Origin: Paraburkholderia fungorum
GTDB lineage: Bacteria > Pseudomonadota > Gammaproteobacteria > Burkholderiales > Burkholderiaceae
Direction: 5' to 3'
Length of the DNA: 64,000 bases
Assembly (NCBI RefSeq): GCF_003610895.1
Contig: NZ_MCAS01000045.1
Coordinates: 124,001 to 188,000, forward strand
Shown: positions 1-7,601 of the stretch, piece after piece
Layout: each line of letters starts with the position of its first letter
Numbering within the stretch: position 1 is the stretch's first letter
Notes under the pieces: generated by a model
Seen by the model: only the letters and a program-made list of their open reading frames with translations
What the model was told of the DNA's origin: nothing
The model's database searches: none
Position numbers and translations under genes: made by a program

Positions 1-335
1 TGCAACGTGATGTCGGCCTGTTCATTGTGTGTGGGCAGCCGGATCGGCTGGGCAAGGGCGCGCGGCGCCTGCGGGTATGGCGGCGCCATGCCGGGCACCG
101 CGGACCACAGTTCCGCATCCGCTCCCGCAGGCGTTCTGCTCTGCCAGCGGATGCCACTGAACAGGAACAACGCGAGCAGCGCGTGCGTCGCCAGTGCGAG
201 TAGGAAAGCGGGCCAGATGCCGCGCTCGCGCGGCGGACGCAACGGGAAGCCCGGGTTTGCCGTCGCGTGCGATCTGACGCGTAGCCCCGCGCGGTTCACG
301 GTGTACGTCTTCGCCCAGGACATCAACCTCACCAT
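1..335 (-). CDS. TolA-like cell-envelope protein, N-terminal part (runs off the left edge)
   Basis: Reading the minus strand from an ATG at 335 gives an open frame that continues past the window edge. About 35 residues in comes a basic PPRERG stretch, then one hydrophobic membrane segment (about 17 residues around FLLALATHALLALFLF), then WQS...PAGADAELWSAVP. This pattern of PPRERG, a single membrane span and PAGAxAELW is what betaproteobacterial TolA proteins show at their N-terminus; TolA links TolQR in the inner membrane to the outer membrane. The start is chosen because GAAGG lies 7 bases upstream; an in-frame ATG at 356 is possible. The extra N-terminal 30-odd residues are unlike the usual short TolA start, and it sits beside metal-resistance genes rather than tolQRB-pal, so it may be an accessory paralogue. 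Confidence 0.6.
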   Translation of the reverse strand, partial: MVRLMSWAKTYTVNRAGLRVRSHATANPGFPLRPPRERGIWPAFLLALATHALLALFLFSGIRWQSRTPAGADAELWSAVPGMAPPYPQAPRALAQPIRLPTHNEQADITL

Positions 336-926
336 CACTGCACCTTCGTACTTCATGCCCACGCCGACGGCCATCAGGACCGGATGGTTCAGCTTCGCCA
401 ATATGGCTGGTCACGAAATTCCTGCGATCCGTTTTATGCGTCGTGTTCTTCAGCGTCGCTCTGTCGCTGACGTATCTGTAGCGTACCACTCATCTCGCTA
501 TCGGTGCGGACTACGAAACACTGTCCGCGGGGGTAAATCAGGCTCTTTCGACCGTGCGCCGAAGTGTCCGGCAGCCCAGCGAGGCAGCGGGCGACTCAAA
601 ATGGCGGAAGGGCGTCGGTGTGGCGATGATGAAAAACGCCTTTACCGGGTGAGGTCGAAGCAGCTCCGGTTAATCGGGCAAAAGGATGCCAGGAAGTGGT
701 ACCGGAAGGCATGCTTTCCGGTGGCCGCCCGATACCCGATTGCGGAGGCGTGATTGGGGTCAAACCCGCATGATGCAGTGCGGTTCCGATCCGTTGCGAC
801 GTCATGCTGACCGGACATTGTGGCCCGAGAGGAAGGTCGCTCTGCCGACGCGACACCTTTTCTTCATACGAGCGTCGGGCTTCAGATGGTTTCGTCTGTT
901 GTGCAGTTGGGTGCGGTTGAAAGACC
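336..926. other. Non-coding stretch between the TolA-like gene and the MerR-type promoter
   Basis: I see no convincing gene on either strand. The open frames present lack ribosome binding sites and do not resemble known proteins. It probably holds the promoter of the leftward TolA-like gene and spacer DNA. Confidence 0.5.
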
Positions 927-957
927 TTGACATTCCAATTGGAGGAACGTCTAGAGT
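927..957 (+). promoter_or_regulatory. MerR/CueR-type promoter with 19-bp spacer
   Basis: TTGACA (927-932) and TAGAGT (952-957) are 19 bp apart, the overlong spacing typical of promoters activated by MerR-family metal sensors. The spacer carries a short dyad (TTCC...GGAA). It points toward the DUF2933 gene and the copper-type ATPase. No gene for a cognate regulator is visible next to it, so the activator would act in trans. Confidence 0.55.
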
Positions 958-1261
958 GAAATTATGGATAAGTGCCCGGCCCCTTCGCAGATGTCTGGGA
1001 TGGGGCCGCCTGGCGCGACCGCACCAGTCCGTTATCCGGGTCACCGGTCGACCGATCGCGGGCCGGCTGTTGCAAGGGGCAAAGAGAGCGCCGTGAACGT
1101 CAGGGAAGCCACATGGTATGGACGGGCGCCCCAACCGCGATGCAGACGATGAGAAGATGATCCGCGCCTATGCCGACAGGATCCAGACCCGACAGTCGAA
1201 ATGACATGCCCGTTTTCACCGATCGCCTGAGACAACGGAAGATCGATACAGGAGTGACACC
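958..1261. other. Leader region before the DUF2933 gene
   Basis: No supported gene. A short open frame from an ATG at 964 has no family resemblance and no clear ribosome binding site. The last 70 bases are shared with the region before the decayed second DUF2933 copy. Confidence 0.4.
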
Positions 1262-1925
1262 ATGAAGTGCACGAAAACCATGCTTGCCACCGGTGCCGGC
1301 CTGCTGGGCGTGCTGGCAGTGGCATACATCGCATTCCCGCAATTCCAGAGCCTCGTACTGAGCCTGGGACCTTACCTGCTGTTCCTGCTGTGCCCGTTGT
1401 CGATGCTGTTCATGATGAAAGGTATGAACTCATCCAGGGGTCATCGTGACGAGTCTGGCTCGAGCACCGCGCGAGAATCCGAACGGCGGCCTGCGGGCAG
1501 GGACTGATGCCCTCCATGCCGATGTTGATGTGGTTCCGTTCGTCCGCGGTCCAGACGCTGCAGGAGCAAGTCGGGCACGGCGCAGCCCGCGAAATAGCCG
1601 CCAGGGCCTCGAGCGGCAAGTCCATGCATGAGGAATGACGCAGGCGATCGAGGGTATCCCGTTCCTGCGGTTGAAGTGACATACCTGTCAGCGCTCTCCG
1701 GGGACAACTGAAGATCGTGTGAGGAGTCACATTGTGAAAGGCACGAAAACCATGGTTGCGACCGGCGCGAGCCTGGCTGCTCTTGGTCACATATAGCGCC
1801 TTCCCCGGATTCCGAAGCCTCGTGATCAGGCTGGAGCACGCCCTGCTGATCCTGGCGTGCCCGTTGTCGATGCTACTCATGATGAATGATATGGGTTCGC
1901 GTCAGGATCGCCGCGACCAGTCCGG
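1190..1925 (+). repeat. Diverged tandem duplication containing two DUF2933 genes
   Basis: The stretch from about 1190 to 1480 resembles about 1668 to 1925: similar leader (GACAT.CC, ACAAC.GAAGATCG, GGAGT.ACA), the same ACGAAAACCATG start region and similar coding sequence. The first copy is intact, the second is frameshifted. Identity looks moderate, so the duplication is old. Confidence 0.6.
1262..1507 (+). CDS. Small membrane protein, DUF2933 family
   Basis: An 81-residue protein with a short basic start, a first hydrophobic segment (about residues 7-24), a second (about 32-52) ending in CPLSMLFMMKGM, and a hydrophilic tail. The CPL-MLFMMKGM ending of the second membrane segment is typical of DUF2933 proteins, which often sit in copper or mercury resistance clusters of beta- and gammaproteobacteria; their function is unknown. 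AGGAG lies 7-8 bases before the ATG. It is downstream of a MerR-type promoter and upstream of the Cu-type ATPase, so a role in metal handling at the inner membrane is likely by context only. Confidence 0.75.
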   Translation: MKCTKTMLATGAGLLGVLAVAYIAFPQFQSLVLSLGPYLLFLLCPLSMLFMMKGMNSSRGHRDESGSSTARESERRPAGRD

Positions 1926-2010
1926 CGCGGGTACCGCCCGGGAGCCTCGGGCGGCGACTGGCGGGCAAAGAATAGTTCCCGCTGTCTTGCGTAAATACTG
2001 CGGGCAGTAG
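1734..2010 (+). pseudogene. Second DUF2933 copy, frameshifted
   Basis: Begins with GTG after GAGGAG and reads like the intact copy (K-TKTMVATGAS), but after about 20 codons it runs into TAG. Shifting frame at about 1790 restores the homology: TYSAFPGFRSLVI, then ACPLSMLLMMNDM, a tail and a stop at 2008-2010. One small deletion explains it. A TTG at 1756 could start a shortened product, but the first membrane segment would be lost. Confidence 0.65.
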
Positions 2011-2110
2011 CGCCACGGGTTCGCCTGCGCCCCGGAGCGCAGCCGTCTGGAAGAGCATGCAGCTTCGAAGACAGGACGCGCGCTGCGCGTCGAGCAGGGA
2101 AGGAGCGATC

Positions 2111-4513
2111 ATGGCGAACACCGATCCGGTACGCGGGATGACCGTCGAGGAAAATGCAGCGGAGGGCCACGCATCGCATCAGGGGCGGACGTATCACTTC
2201 TGTTCGGCGCACTGCCTGCAGCGCTTCGAGGCGGATCCTGCCAGGTACATCACGCCCCCACCCTCCGGCGCGGCGGGCGACGCAGTCGGCAGCTATACCT
2301 GTCCGATGCATCCGGAGATCCGCCAGCCGGGGCCTGGCACCTGCCCGAAGTGCGGGATGGCGCTGGAACCCGACGTGCCGTCCCTGGCTCCAGCCACGCC
2401 TACCGAATATATCTGCCCGATGCATCCCGAGATCGTGCGCGGCGCCCCCGGCGCCTGTCCAGTCTGCGGCATGGCGCTCGAGCCGAAGGTTGCGGCACCC
2501 ACACTGGAGAACCCGGAACTGGCGGATATGACACGGCGCTTCTGGACCAGCGTCGCGCTCGCGCTCCCCTTGTTCCTCATGGCGATGGGCGCCGATCTCT
2601 GGCCGGCCGCCGCGTCGCGCCTCATCGCGCACGACACGCTCCAGTGGCTCGAGTTCGCGCTCGCTACGCCCGCCGTTCTGTGGTGTGGCTGGCCACTTTT
2701 CGTGCGCGGCTGGCAGTCGGTGGTCAACCGCAGCCTGAACATGTTCACGCTCATTGCCCTGGGCGTAGGCGTCGCCTGGGGCTACAGCGCAGTGGCGCGC
2801 CTGATGCCGTCCGTCTTCCCGTCAAATATCCGGATGCCGGACGGGAGCGTGCCGATGTATTTCGAAGCAGCGGCTGTCATCACGGCGCTGGTGCTGCTCG
2901 GTCAGGTGCTGGAGCTGCGGGCGCGCAGCCATACGAACGCCGCCATCCGTATGCTGCTCGGTCTAGCTCCGAAAACTGCGCGCATTGTGCGGGACGGCGG
3001 GCACGAAGAGGACATTCCGCTGGCGCAGGTCCGGCCGGGGGACGTGCTGCGCGTGCGACCGGGCGAGAAGATCCCGGTGGACGGTGTGGTGAAAGAAGGC
3101 ACGAGCGGGGTCGACGAGTCAATGGTGACGGGCGAACCTCTTCCCGTCGAAAAGCAGGCAGGCGAGCGCGTCATTGGCGCGACGCTGAACGGCACCGGCT
3201 CGCTTGTCATGCGCGCCGAACGAGTGGGCGCCGAGACGCTGCTCGCGCAGATCGTGCGCATGGTTGCCGAAGCCCAGCGTAGCCGCGCGCCGATTCAGCG
3301 ACTGGTGGATGTCGTATCCGGCTATTTCGTTCCGGCCGTAATCGTTGCTGCTCTCATTACGCTGGTAGTCTGGGGCGGCTGGGGGCCGGAACCGCGGATG
3401 GCCCATGCGATCATCAACGCGGTCGCGGTACTTATCATCGCCTGTCCATGCGCGCTGGGGCTCGCGACGCCGATGGCCATCATGGTCGGCACGGGCCGCG
3501 GCGCCAGTGCGGGGGTCCTTATCAAGAATGCCGAGGTGCTGGAGACTTTGCAGAAGGTGGACACGCTGGTCGTCGACAAGACGGGCACGCTCACGCTGGG
3601 CAAGCCGAGGCTCACGGCCGTGATGGTGGCGTTGGGATTCGACGATCATCAGGTGTTGCAGCTCGGCGCAAGCCTCGAGCGGGCCAGCGAGCATCCGCTG
3701 GCGGGAGCGATCGTCGCGGGGGCGCAGGAGAAGGGCCTCGCGCTGTTGCCGGTGGCCGACTTCAAGTCGCTCACGGGCAAGGGTGTGACCGGCGTCGTGA
3801 ATGGCCATGAAGTAGGCATCGGCAACCGCAGTTTGCTGGACGCGCTCAGCGTCGGTACCGCCGCGCTGGACGGGCAGGCGGCGGCCATGAGAGCGGAAGG
3901 CCAGACCGTGATGTTCGTGGCAGTGGACCGCGAGGCGGCGGGACTTATCGGCGTCAACGATCCGATCAAGGACACGACACCGGAAGCAATCCGCGCGCTT
4001 CACGCGCAGGGGATACAGGTCGTGATGCTCACCGGCGACAACCGCGTGACTGCTGACGCGGTGGCCCGCAAGCTCGACATCGGCCAGGTGTTCGCCGACG
4101 TGCTTCCCGAACAGAAGACCGTGGTAGTGAAGCGCCTGCAGGCGGACGGACGTATCGTGGCGATGGCGGGAGACGGTATCAACGACGCACCTGCGCTCGC
4201 CCAGGCGCACGTCGGAATTGCCATGGGTACGGGCACTGACGTCGCCATGGAGAGTGCTGGCGTCACGCTGGTCAAGGGTGATCTGCGGGCGATCGTGCGG
4301 GCACGGGGCCTGAGCCGCGCCACCATGCGCAACATCCGGCAGAACCTGTTCTTCGCGTTCATTTACAACGCGCTCGGCATACCGGTTGCGGCTGGCGTGC
4401 TGTATCCGGTCTTCGGCCTGTTGCTCTCACCGGTCATCGCGGCTGCGGCCATGAGTTTCAGTTCGGTGTCCGTGGTAATGAATGCGCTGCGCCTGAACCG
4501 GGTTCGGCTCTGA
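2111..4513 (+). CDS. Heavy-metal P1B-type ATPase (Cu+/Ag+ exporter) with YHS and two HMBD modules
   Basis: An 800-residue ATPase expected to pump Cu+ or Ag+ out of the cytoplasm. Start at the ATG after GGAAGGAG. Residues 1-48 are a YHS/TRASH-like domain, but the usual first Cys (DPVCGM) is Arg here (DPVRGM); the second motif FCSAHC is kept. Two metal-binding modules follow, both with CPMHPE and CxxCGMALEP. The catalytic core has TGEP, the membrane motif ACPCALGLATP (about residue 443), DKTGT (about 489), SEHPLAG and GDGIND (about 688). The last two helices carry YN and MSFSS, the P1B-1 signature for monovalent copper or silver. It follows the DUF2933 genes and is followed by a periplasmic protein gene. 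Confidence 0.93.
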   Translation: MANTDPVRGMTVEENAAEGHASHQGRTYHFCSAHCLQRFEADPARYITPPPSGAAGDAVGSYTCPMHPEIRQPGPGTCPKCGMALEPDVPSLAPATPTEYICPMHPEIVRGAPGACPVCGMALEPKVAAPTLENPELADMTRRFWTSVALALPLFLMAMGADLWPAAASRLIAHDTLQWLEFALATPAVLWCGWPLFVRGWQSVVNRSLNMFTLIALGVGVAWGYSAVARLMPSVFPSNIRMPDGSVPMYFEAAAVITALVLLGQVLELRARSHTNAAIRMLLGLAPKTARIVRDGGHEEDIPLAQVRPGDVLRVRPGEKIPVDGVVKEGTSGVDESMVTGEPLPVEKQAGERVIGATLNGTGSLVMRAERVGAETLLAQIVRMVAEAQRSRAPIQRLVDVVSGYFVPAVIVAALITLVVWGGWGPEPRMAHAIINAVAVLIIACPCALGLATPMAIMVGTGRGASAGVLIKNAEVLETLQKVDTLVVDKTGTLTLGKPRLTAVMVALGFDDHQVLQLGASLERASEHPLAGAIVAGAQEKGLALLPVADFKSLTGKGVTGVVNGHEVGIGNRSLLDALSVGTAALDGQAAAMRAEGQTVMFVAVDREAAGLIGVNDPIKDTTPEAIRALHAQGIQVVMLTGDNRVTADAVARKLDIGQVFADVLPEQKTVVVKRLQADGRIVAMAGDGINDAPALAQAHVGIAMGTGTDVAMESAGVTLVKGDLRAIVRARGLSRATMRNIRQNLFFAFIYNALGIPVAAGVLYPVFGLLLSPVIAAAAMSFSSVSVVMNALRLNRVRL

Positions 4514-4611
4514 TTTCGCGCCCATACTCCGCAAACTAGGGGACAACCGGTTTGGCGGTTCCTGAGCTGTCTCGGTCCACTTCACTCTCTTCCGACATTG
4601 ACGGAGCATCC

Positions 4612-5226
4612 ATGTCAATTCGCATGAAACTCGGCCTTACGCTGGCTACCTTCGCTTTCGTTGGCGTGACGCTCGCACAGACGCCGGCGGTCAAGCCGGA
4701 ACGCATTCGTGGCGAGATTGTTGCACTCGATGGCGATATCCTGAAGGTGCACCGCCGCAGCGGTGAGACCGTGTCCGTCGAAATCAAACCTGCCGTGACG
4801 GTCTCGGCAGTCAAGGCGATCAATCTGTCTGAGATCAGGCCCGGTTCGTTTGTAGGTACGGCAGCCACGAGGGGCGCCGACGGCAGGCTGACCGCTACCG
4901 AAGTTCTGCTCTTCCCGGAAGCCGCGCGCGGCACGGGTGAGGGGCACTACGCGTGGGACCTGGGTCCGAACAGTACGATGACGAATGGGAACGTGGATGC
5001 CGTCGTCGAAGGTACCAGCGGTCGCGACCTGAAGCTTTCGTACAAGGGTGGCAGCAAGACAGTGACCGTGCCGCCCAATGTTCCGGTCGTAACCTTTGCC
5101 CCGGCAACGCGCGGCGACCTCACGCCGGGCAAGAAGGTCTTCGTGGTGGCGACGCCCGTGCAGCAGGGCGCGTTTGTGGCGCAACGTGTCATAGTGGAGA
5201 AGGATGGGGTTGTGCCGCCCATGTGA
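4612..5226 (+). CDS. Exported DUF5666-like protein
   Basis: A 204-residue protein with a signal peptide (basic start, hydrophobic LGLTLATFAFVGVTLA, cleavage probably after AQ). The mature part is a beta-rich repeat: GEIVALDGDILKV..., then a second copy of the same logic (VVEGTSGRDLKLSYKGG...TVTVPPNVPVV). This matches DUF5666-type periplasmic proteins, OB-like and of unknown function. GGAG precedes the chosen ATG; the in-frame ATG four codons later is an alternative. It lies 98 bases after the ATPase gene, so it may be cotranscribed and belong to the metal response. Confidence 0.7.
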   Translation: MSIRMKLGLTLATFAFVGVTLAQTPAVKPERIRGEIVALDGDILKVHRRSGETVSVEIKPAVTVSAVKAINLSEIRPGSFVGTAATRGADGRLTATEVLLFPEAARGTGEGHYAWDLGPNSTMTNGNVDAVVEGTSGRDLKLSYKGGSKTVTVPPNVPVVTFAPATRGDLTPGKKVFVVATPVQQGAFVAQRVIVEKDGVVPPM

Positions 5227-5593
5227 TGGGCTCGGGCCACGATGACGACTGCGCGCGGCGCGTCAGATCCTGAAGGGCTGCTTTCGAGCAAAGCGACTGA
5301 CCGGAATGGAGTGCCTGCTGCCGTCCCGACCGTCCGGGTCCGGCCACTATCCACGCAATCGAACTATGCCCAGATGGGGTATTGGACCAGGCGCTGGCCA
5401 CAGCCCCGATGCGCATGGAGGCGGGCACAGGGCGTAGGCAGGCGACGCGACAGCAGGTGAAACCGCTGCCCCTCGCGTTGTCGAACGGAGACGGAGCGCC
5501 GCTGGGTTCAATTGGCGACGAGGTACGTGTTCGCGAACACGTCGCAAGGCGAGCTTTGTCGAACTGCAGCGCTGACCTGAATGAGGATAACGG
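5227..5593. other. Intergenic stretch before the methyltransferase gene
   Basis: No gene supported on either strand. No clear terminator or operator was seen. Confidence 0.4.
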
Positions 5594-6211
5594 ATGGGTC
5601 TCTATCGCAATGTCATTCTGCCCTCGCTTTGCGACTTCGTGATGCGCAACCGGTTTCTTCTGCCCTACCGGGAACGGATCATTGGCAGCGCCGAAGGCAC
5701 GGTGCTCGAAATCGGCGCGGGGTCAGGTCTGAATCTGCCGCTGTACGACGCGGGCGTGAGAGAGGTTCTCGCACTTGAACCCGATCCCAAACTCATGACC
5801 ATGGCGCGGCGCAACGCGAAGCAGGCGAGACGACCGGTAACTTTTCTGGACGCGTCGGCAGAGGCGATCCCGCTGGAAGACAGGAGCGTTGATACGGTCG
5901 TCACTACCTGGACCCTGTGCACGATCCCGGAGGCAATGCGCGCGCTGGAGGAAATGCGTCGCGTGCTGAAGCCGGCCGGACACCTGCTCTTCGTCGAGCA
6001 TGGTCTCGCGCCCGAAGCGAGCGTATGCAAGTGGCAGAACCGCTTGACGCCTGCATGGAAGTGCATCAGTGGCGGCTGCCATCTGAATCGGCCCATCCGG
6101 CAAATGATCGAAAGTGGCGGCTTCAGCATCGACCAGATCGACACGGGCTACGCGCCGGGCCCCAGGCCGATGAGTTTTCTGTACGAGGGGAGTGCCCGAC
6201 CGAACCGCTAG
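5594..6211 (+). CDS. Class I SAM-dependent methyltransferase (UbiE/Methyltransf_11 type)
   Basis: A 205-residue protein. Motif I is VLEIGAGSGLNLPLY (about residues 37-51), motif II ends in LEPDP, an acidic loop FLDASAEAIPLEDRS follows, and the post-motif strand is RVLKPAGHLLFVEH. The C-terminus has WKCISGGCHLNRPI, a pattern seen in METTL7-like and phospholipid or small-molecule methyltransferases. The substrate cannot be told from sequence. It is the last intact gene of the copper-side block and lies before the mercury operon, which reads toward it. Confidence 0.8.
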   Translation: MGLYRNVILPSLCDFVMRNRFLLPYRERIIGSAEGTVLEIGAGSGLNLPLYDAGVREVLALEPDPKLMTMARRNAKQARRPVTFLDASAEAIPLEDRSVDTVVTTWTLCTIPEAMRALEEMRRVLKPAGHLLFVEHGLAPEASVCKWQNRLTPAWKCISGGCHLNRPIRQMIESGGFSIDQIDTGYAPGPRPMSFLYEGSARPNR

Positions 6212-6367
6212 TCCGTACCTGCGCGCGGGTGCTCGGTAGCGAAAGTTTGCATGCCGAACATCTCTGGAATACTGCCGCCATATCTGAAAAGGACTATGAC
6301 TCGCCGGTCGAAGCGGGCACAGAAGCCGCAGGGGCGTCAGCGGGAGAACAGAGCGGGGGACTCTGCG

Positions 6368-6705
6368 ATGAAAGAATCAATCCCGGAACACCGGGCGTCC
6401 GGCGCCACACGTCGGGATTTCATCTTTGCATTGACCACGGGGTGGGTAATTGCTGTGCCGTGGTTGCCGGAATCCGTACCGATATTGCATCTGCGCACCT
6501 CCGGATTGATATGGATGGCGTCCTCCCGAACAAGGAGATCAGTACAGAGGTCGCCTTAGGCGACTCAATCCGGAAACTGGCGAAGGAGGGGGCGCTCGAT
6601 TCGGACAAATACCGGGCCGTGAACTCTTCGGGGCACGGTCTCCCCCCGCAAAGACGCAAGTGCCATCCGATCCACGCTGCACGACGACGCGCTGATGGCA
6701 TTTGA
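6368..6705 (+). pseudogene. Decayed exported protein with RR signal, frameshifted
   Basis: The frame from an ATG at 6368 gives a possible twin-arginine signal (TRRDFIFALTTGWVIAVPW) and then loses sense. From about 6483 the next frame reads protein-like text (RIDMDGVLPNKEISTEVALGDSIRKLAKEGALDSDKYRAV) and ends at 6703-6705. I join them as one gene with a frameshift. The family is not recognised. Confidence 0.35.
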
Positions 6706-6982
6706 GCGCGCCTGTTCCGAGAAAGACCTCGAAGTTGCCTGGTACCTGCTTCGCACGCTTGAAGTCATCTCGCGCCGCGAGACGAATGACGCGTCGCCCG
6801 ATAGAGCGTACCGGGTGCTGTCGCATTGCCTGGGAGGAATCCAGGCGTCTTCGAGAAGAAACATGGCGCCGTCCGTCAGATTCGTCCTGGCGCGCCAGCG
6901 GGAGCCGCGAGGTGATCCGGAAATGGCGGAATTACACGTGGTCCGCGTTCTTCGTGTTTCGCAACCGGGCAGCCTGCAATAG
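6695..6982 (+). CDS. Possible small hypothetical protein
   Basis: From an ATG at 6695 the first 50 residues (FERACSEKDLEVAWYLLRTL, then EVISRRETNDASPDRAYRV) look like a helical protein of the kind found in Burkholderiales. The last 30 residues look like random translation and overlap the 3' end of merB on the other strand. No good ribosome binding site. It may be the rest of a decayed gene. Confidence 0.3.
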   Translation: MAFERACSEKDLEVAWYLLRTLEVISRRETNDASPDRAYRVLSHCLGGIQASSRRNMAPSVRFVLARQREPRGDPEMAELHVVRVLRVSQPGSLQ

Positions 6983-7591
6983 CCGTTGCGCAGTCTCGCG
7001 GCCCACGTCGAAGGCATCGTGGACGTTCACGATGTCCACGCCAGCATGTGTCGAGGTCCAGTCGTGAGCCGCGGCGGCGGAGGCAAAGAAATGCACATGG
7101 CAGCAGAAGGCCGCGCGGATATCGGCGATGTCCCCTGGGAGTAACAGCGACACGACCGCGCCGGCCGGTTCGACATCCTGGATCGCGCTCGGCGTGACCG
7201 TCAGCGCCACCGGCACGCCAGTGCCGGCGCAGCGCGAGACCACATGGGCCGTCCGATCGATCAGGGCGGGGAAGAACAGGGTGTCAAATGCGCACCACGT
7301 GTACAGGCGCCGTCCGTCGATTTCGAAGGCGTGAGCGGTCTCGCGCAGGGTCAGGCCGTAACCGACAACGTTGCCGTCGTCATCCCACTCGGTGCTGACG
7401 GCCTGTTGGAGTGCCATTGCCACGCGTTCAACGGGCCAGTCGAGGGCCAGCGCGAGCGTGCCAGGAGAAACCGGCCGTCCCTTGGCGAGCTCGCGCAACA
7501 ACACGACAAAAAGCTCCTCGAGCCCTTCGGACCGGAAGGCCATCGTCAGCCGGTCGACGAGTTCTGCCGTGTAGCGTGCAAGGTCCATCAT
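6932..7591 (-). CDS. merB: Organomercurial lyase MerB
   Basis: A 219-residue cytoplasmic enzyme that splits the carbon-mercury bond of organomercurials and hands Hg2+ to MerA. The catalytic residues are present: Cys100 and Asp103 in YTWCAFDTLFFP (Cys96/Asp99 of the plasmid enzyme) and Cys163 in AFCCHVHFF. The N-terminal third is the winged-helix part. AGGA lies 5 bases before the ATG-ATG start. It begins 10 bases after the merA stop, so it is the last gene of merTPAB. Its presence makes the operon broad-spectrum. Confidence 0.95.
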   Translation of the reverse strand: MMDLARYTAELVDRLTMAFRSEGLEELFVVLLRELAKGRPVSPGTLALALDWPVERVAMALQQAVSTEWDDDGNVVGYGLTLRETAHAFEIDGRRLYTWCAFDTLFFPALIDRTAHVVSRCAGTGVPVALTVTPSAIQDVEPAGAVVSLLLPGDIADIRAAFCCHVHFFASAAAAHDWTSTHAGVDIVNVHDAFDVGRETAQRLLQAARLRNTKNADHV

Positions 7592-7601
7592 TGCGTCCTG
7601 G

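Noticed and set aside
3119..4210. 363-residue frame antisense to the P-type ATPase
   Set aside because: Shadow of the ATPase gene, which carries all catalytic motifs.
6935..7018. Additional mer gene (merD/merE) after merB
   Set aside because: No small frame with MerD or MerE features follows merB; the next DNA is the decayed plus-strand region.
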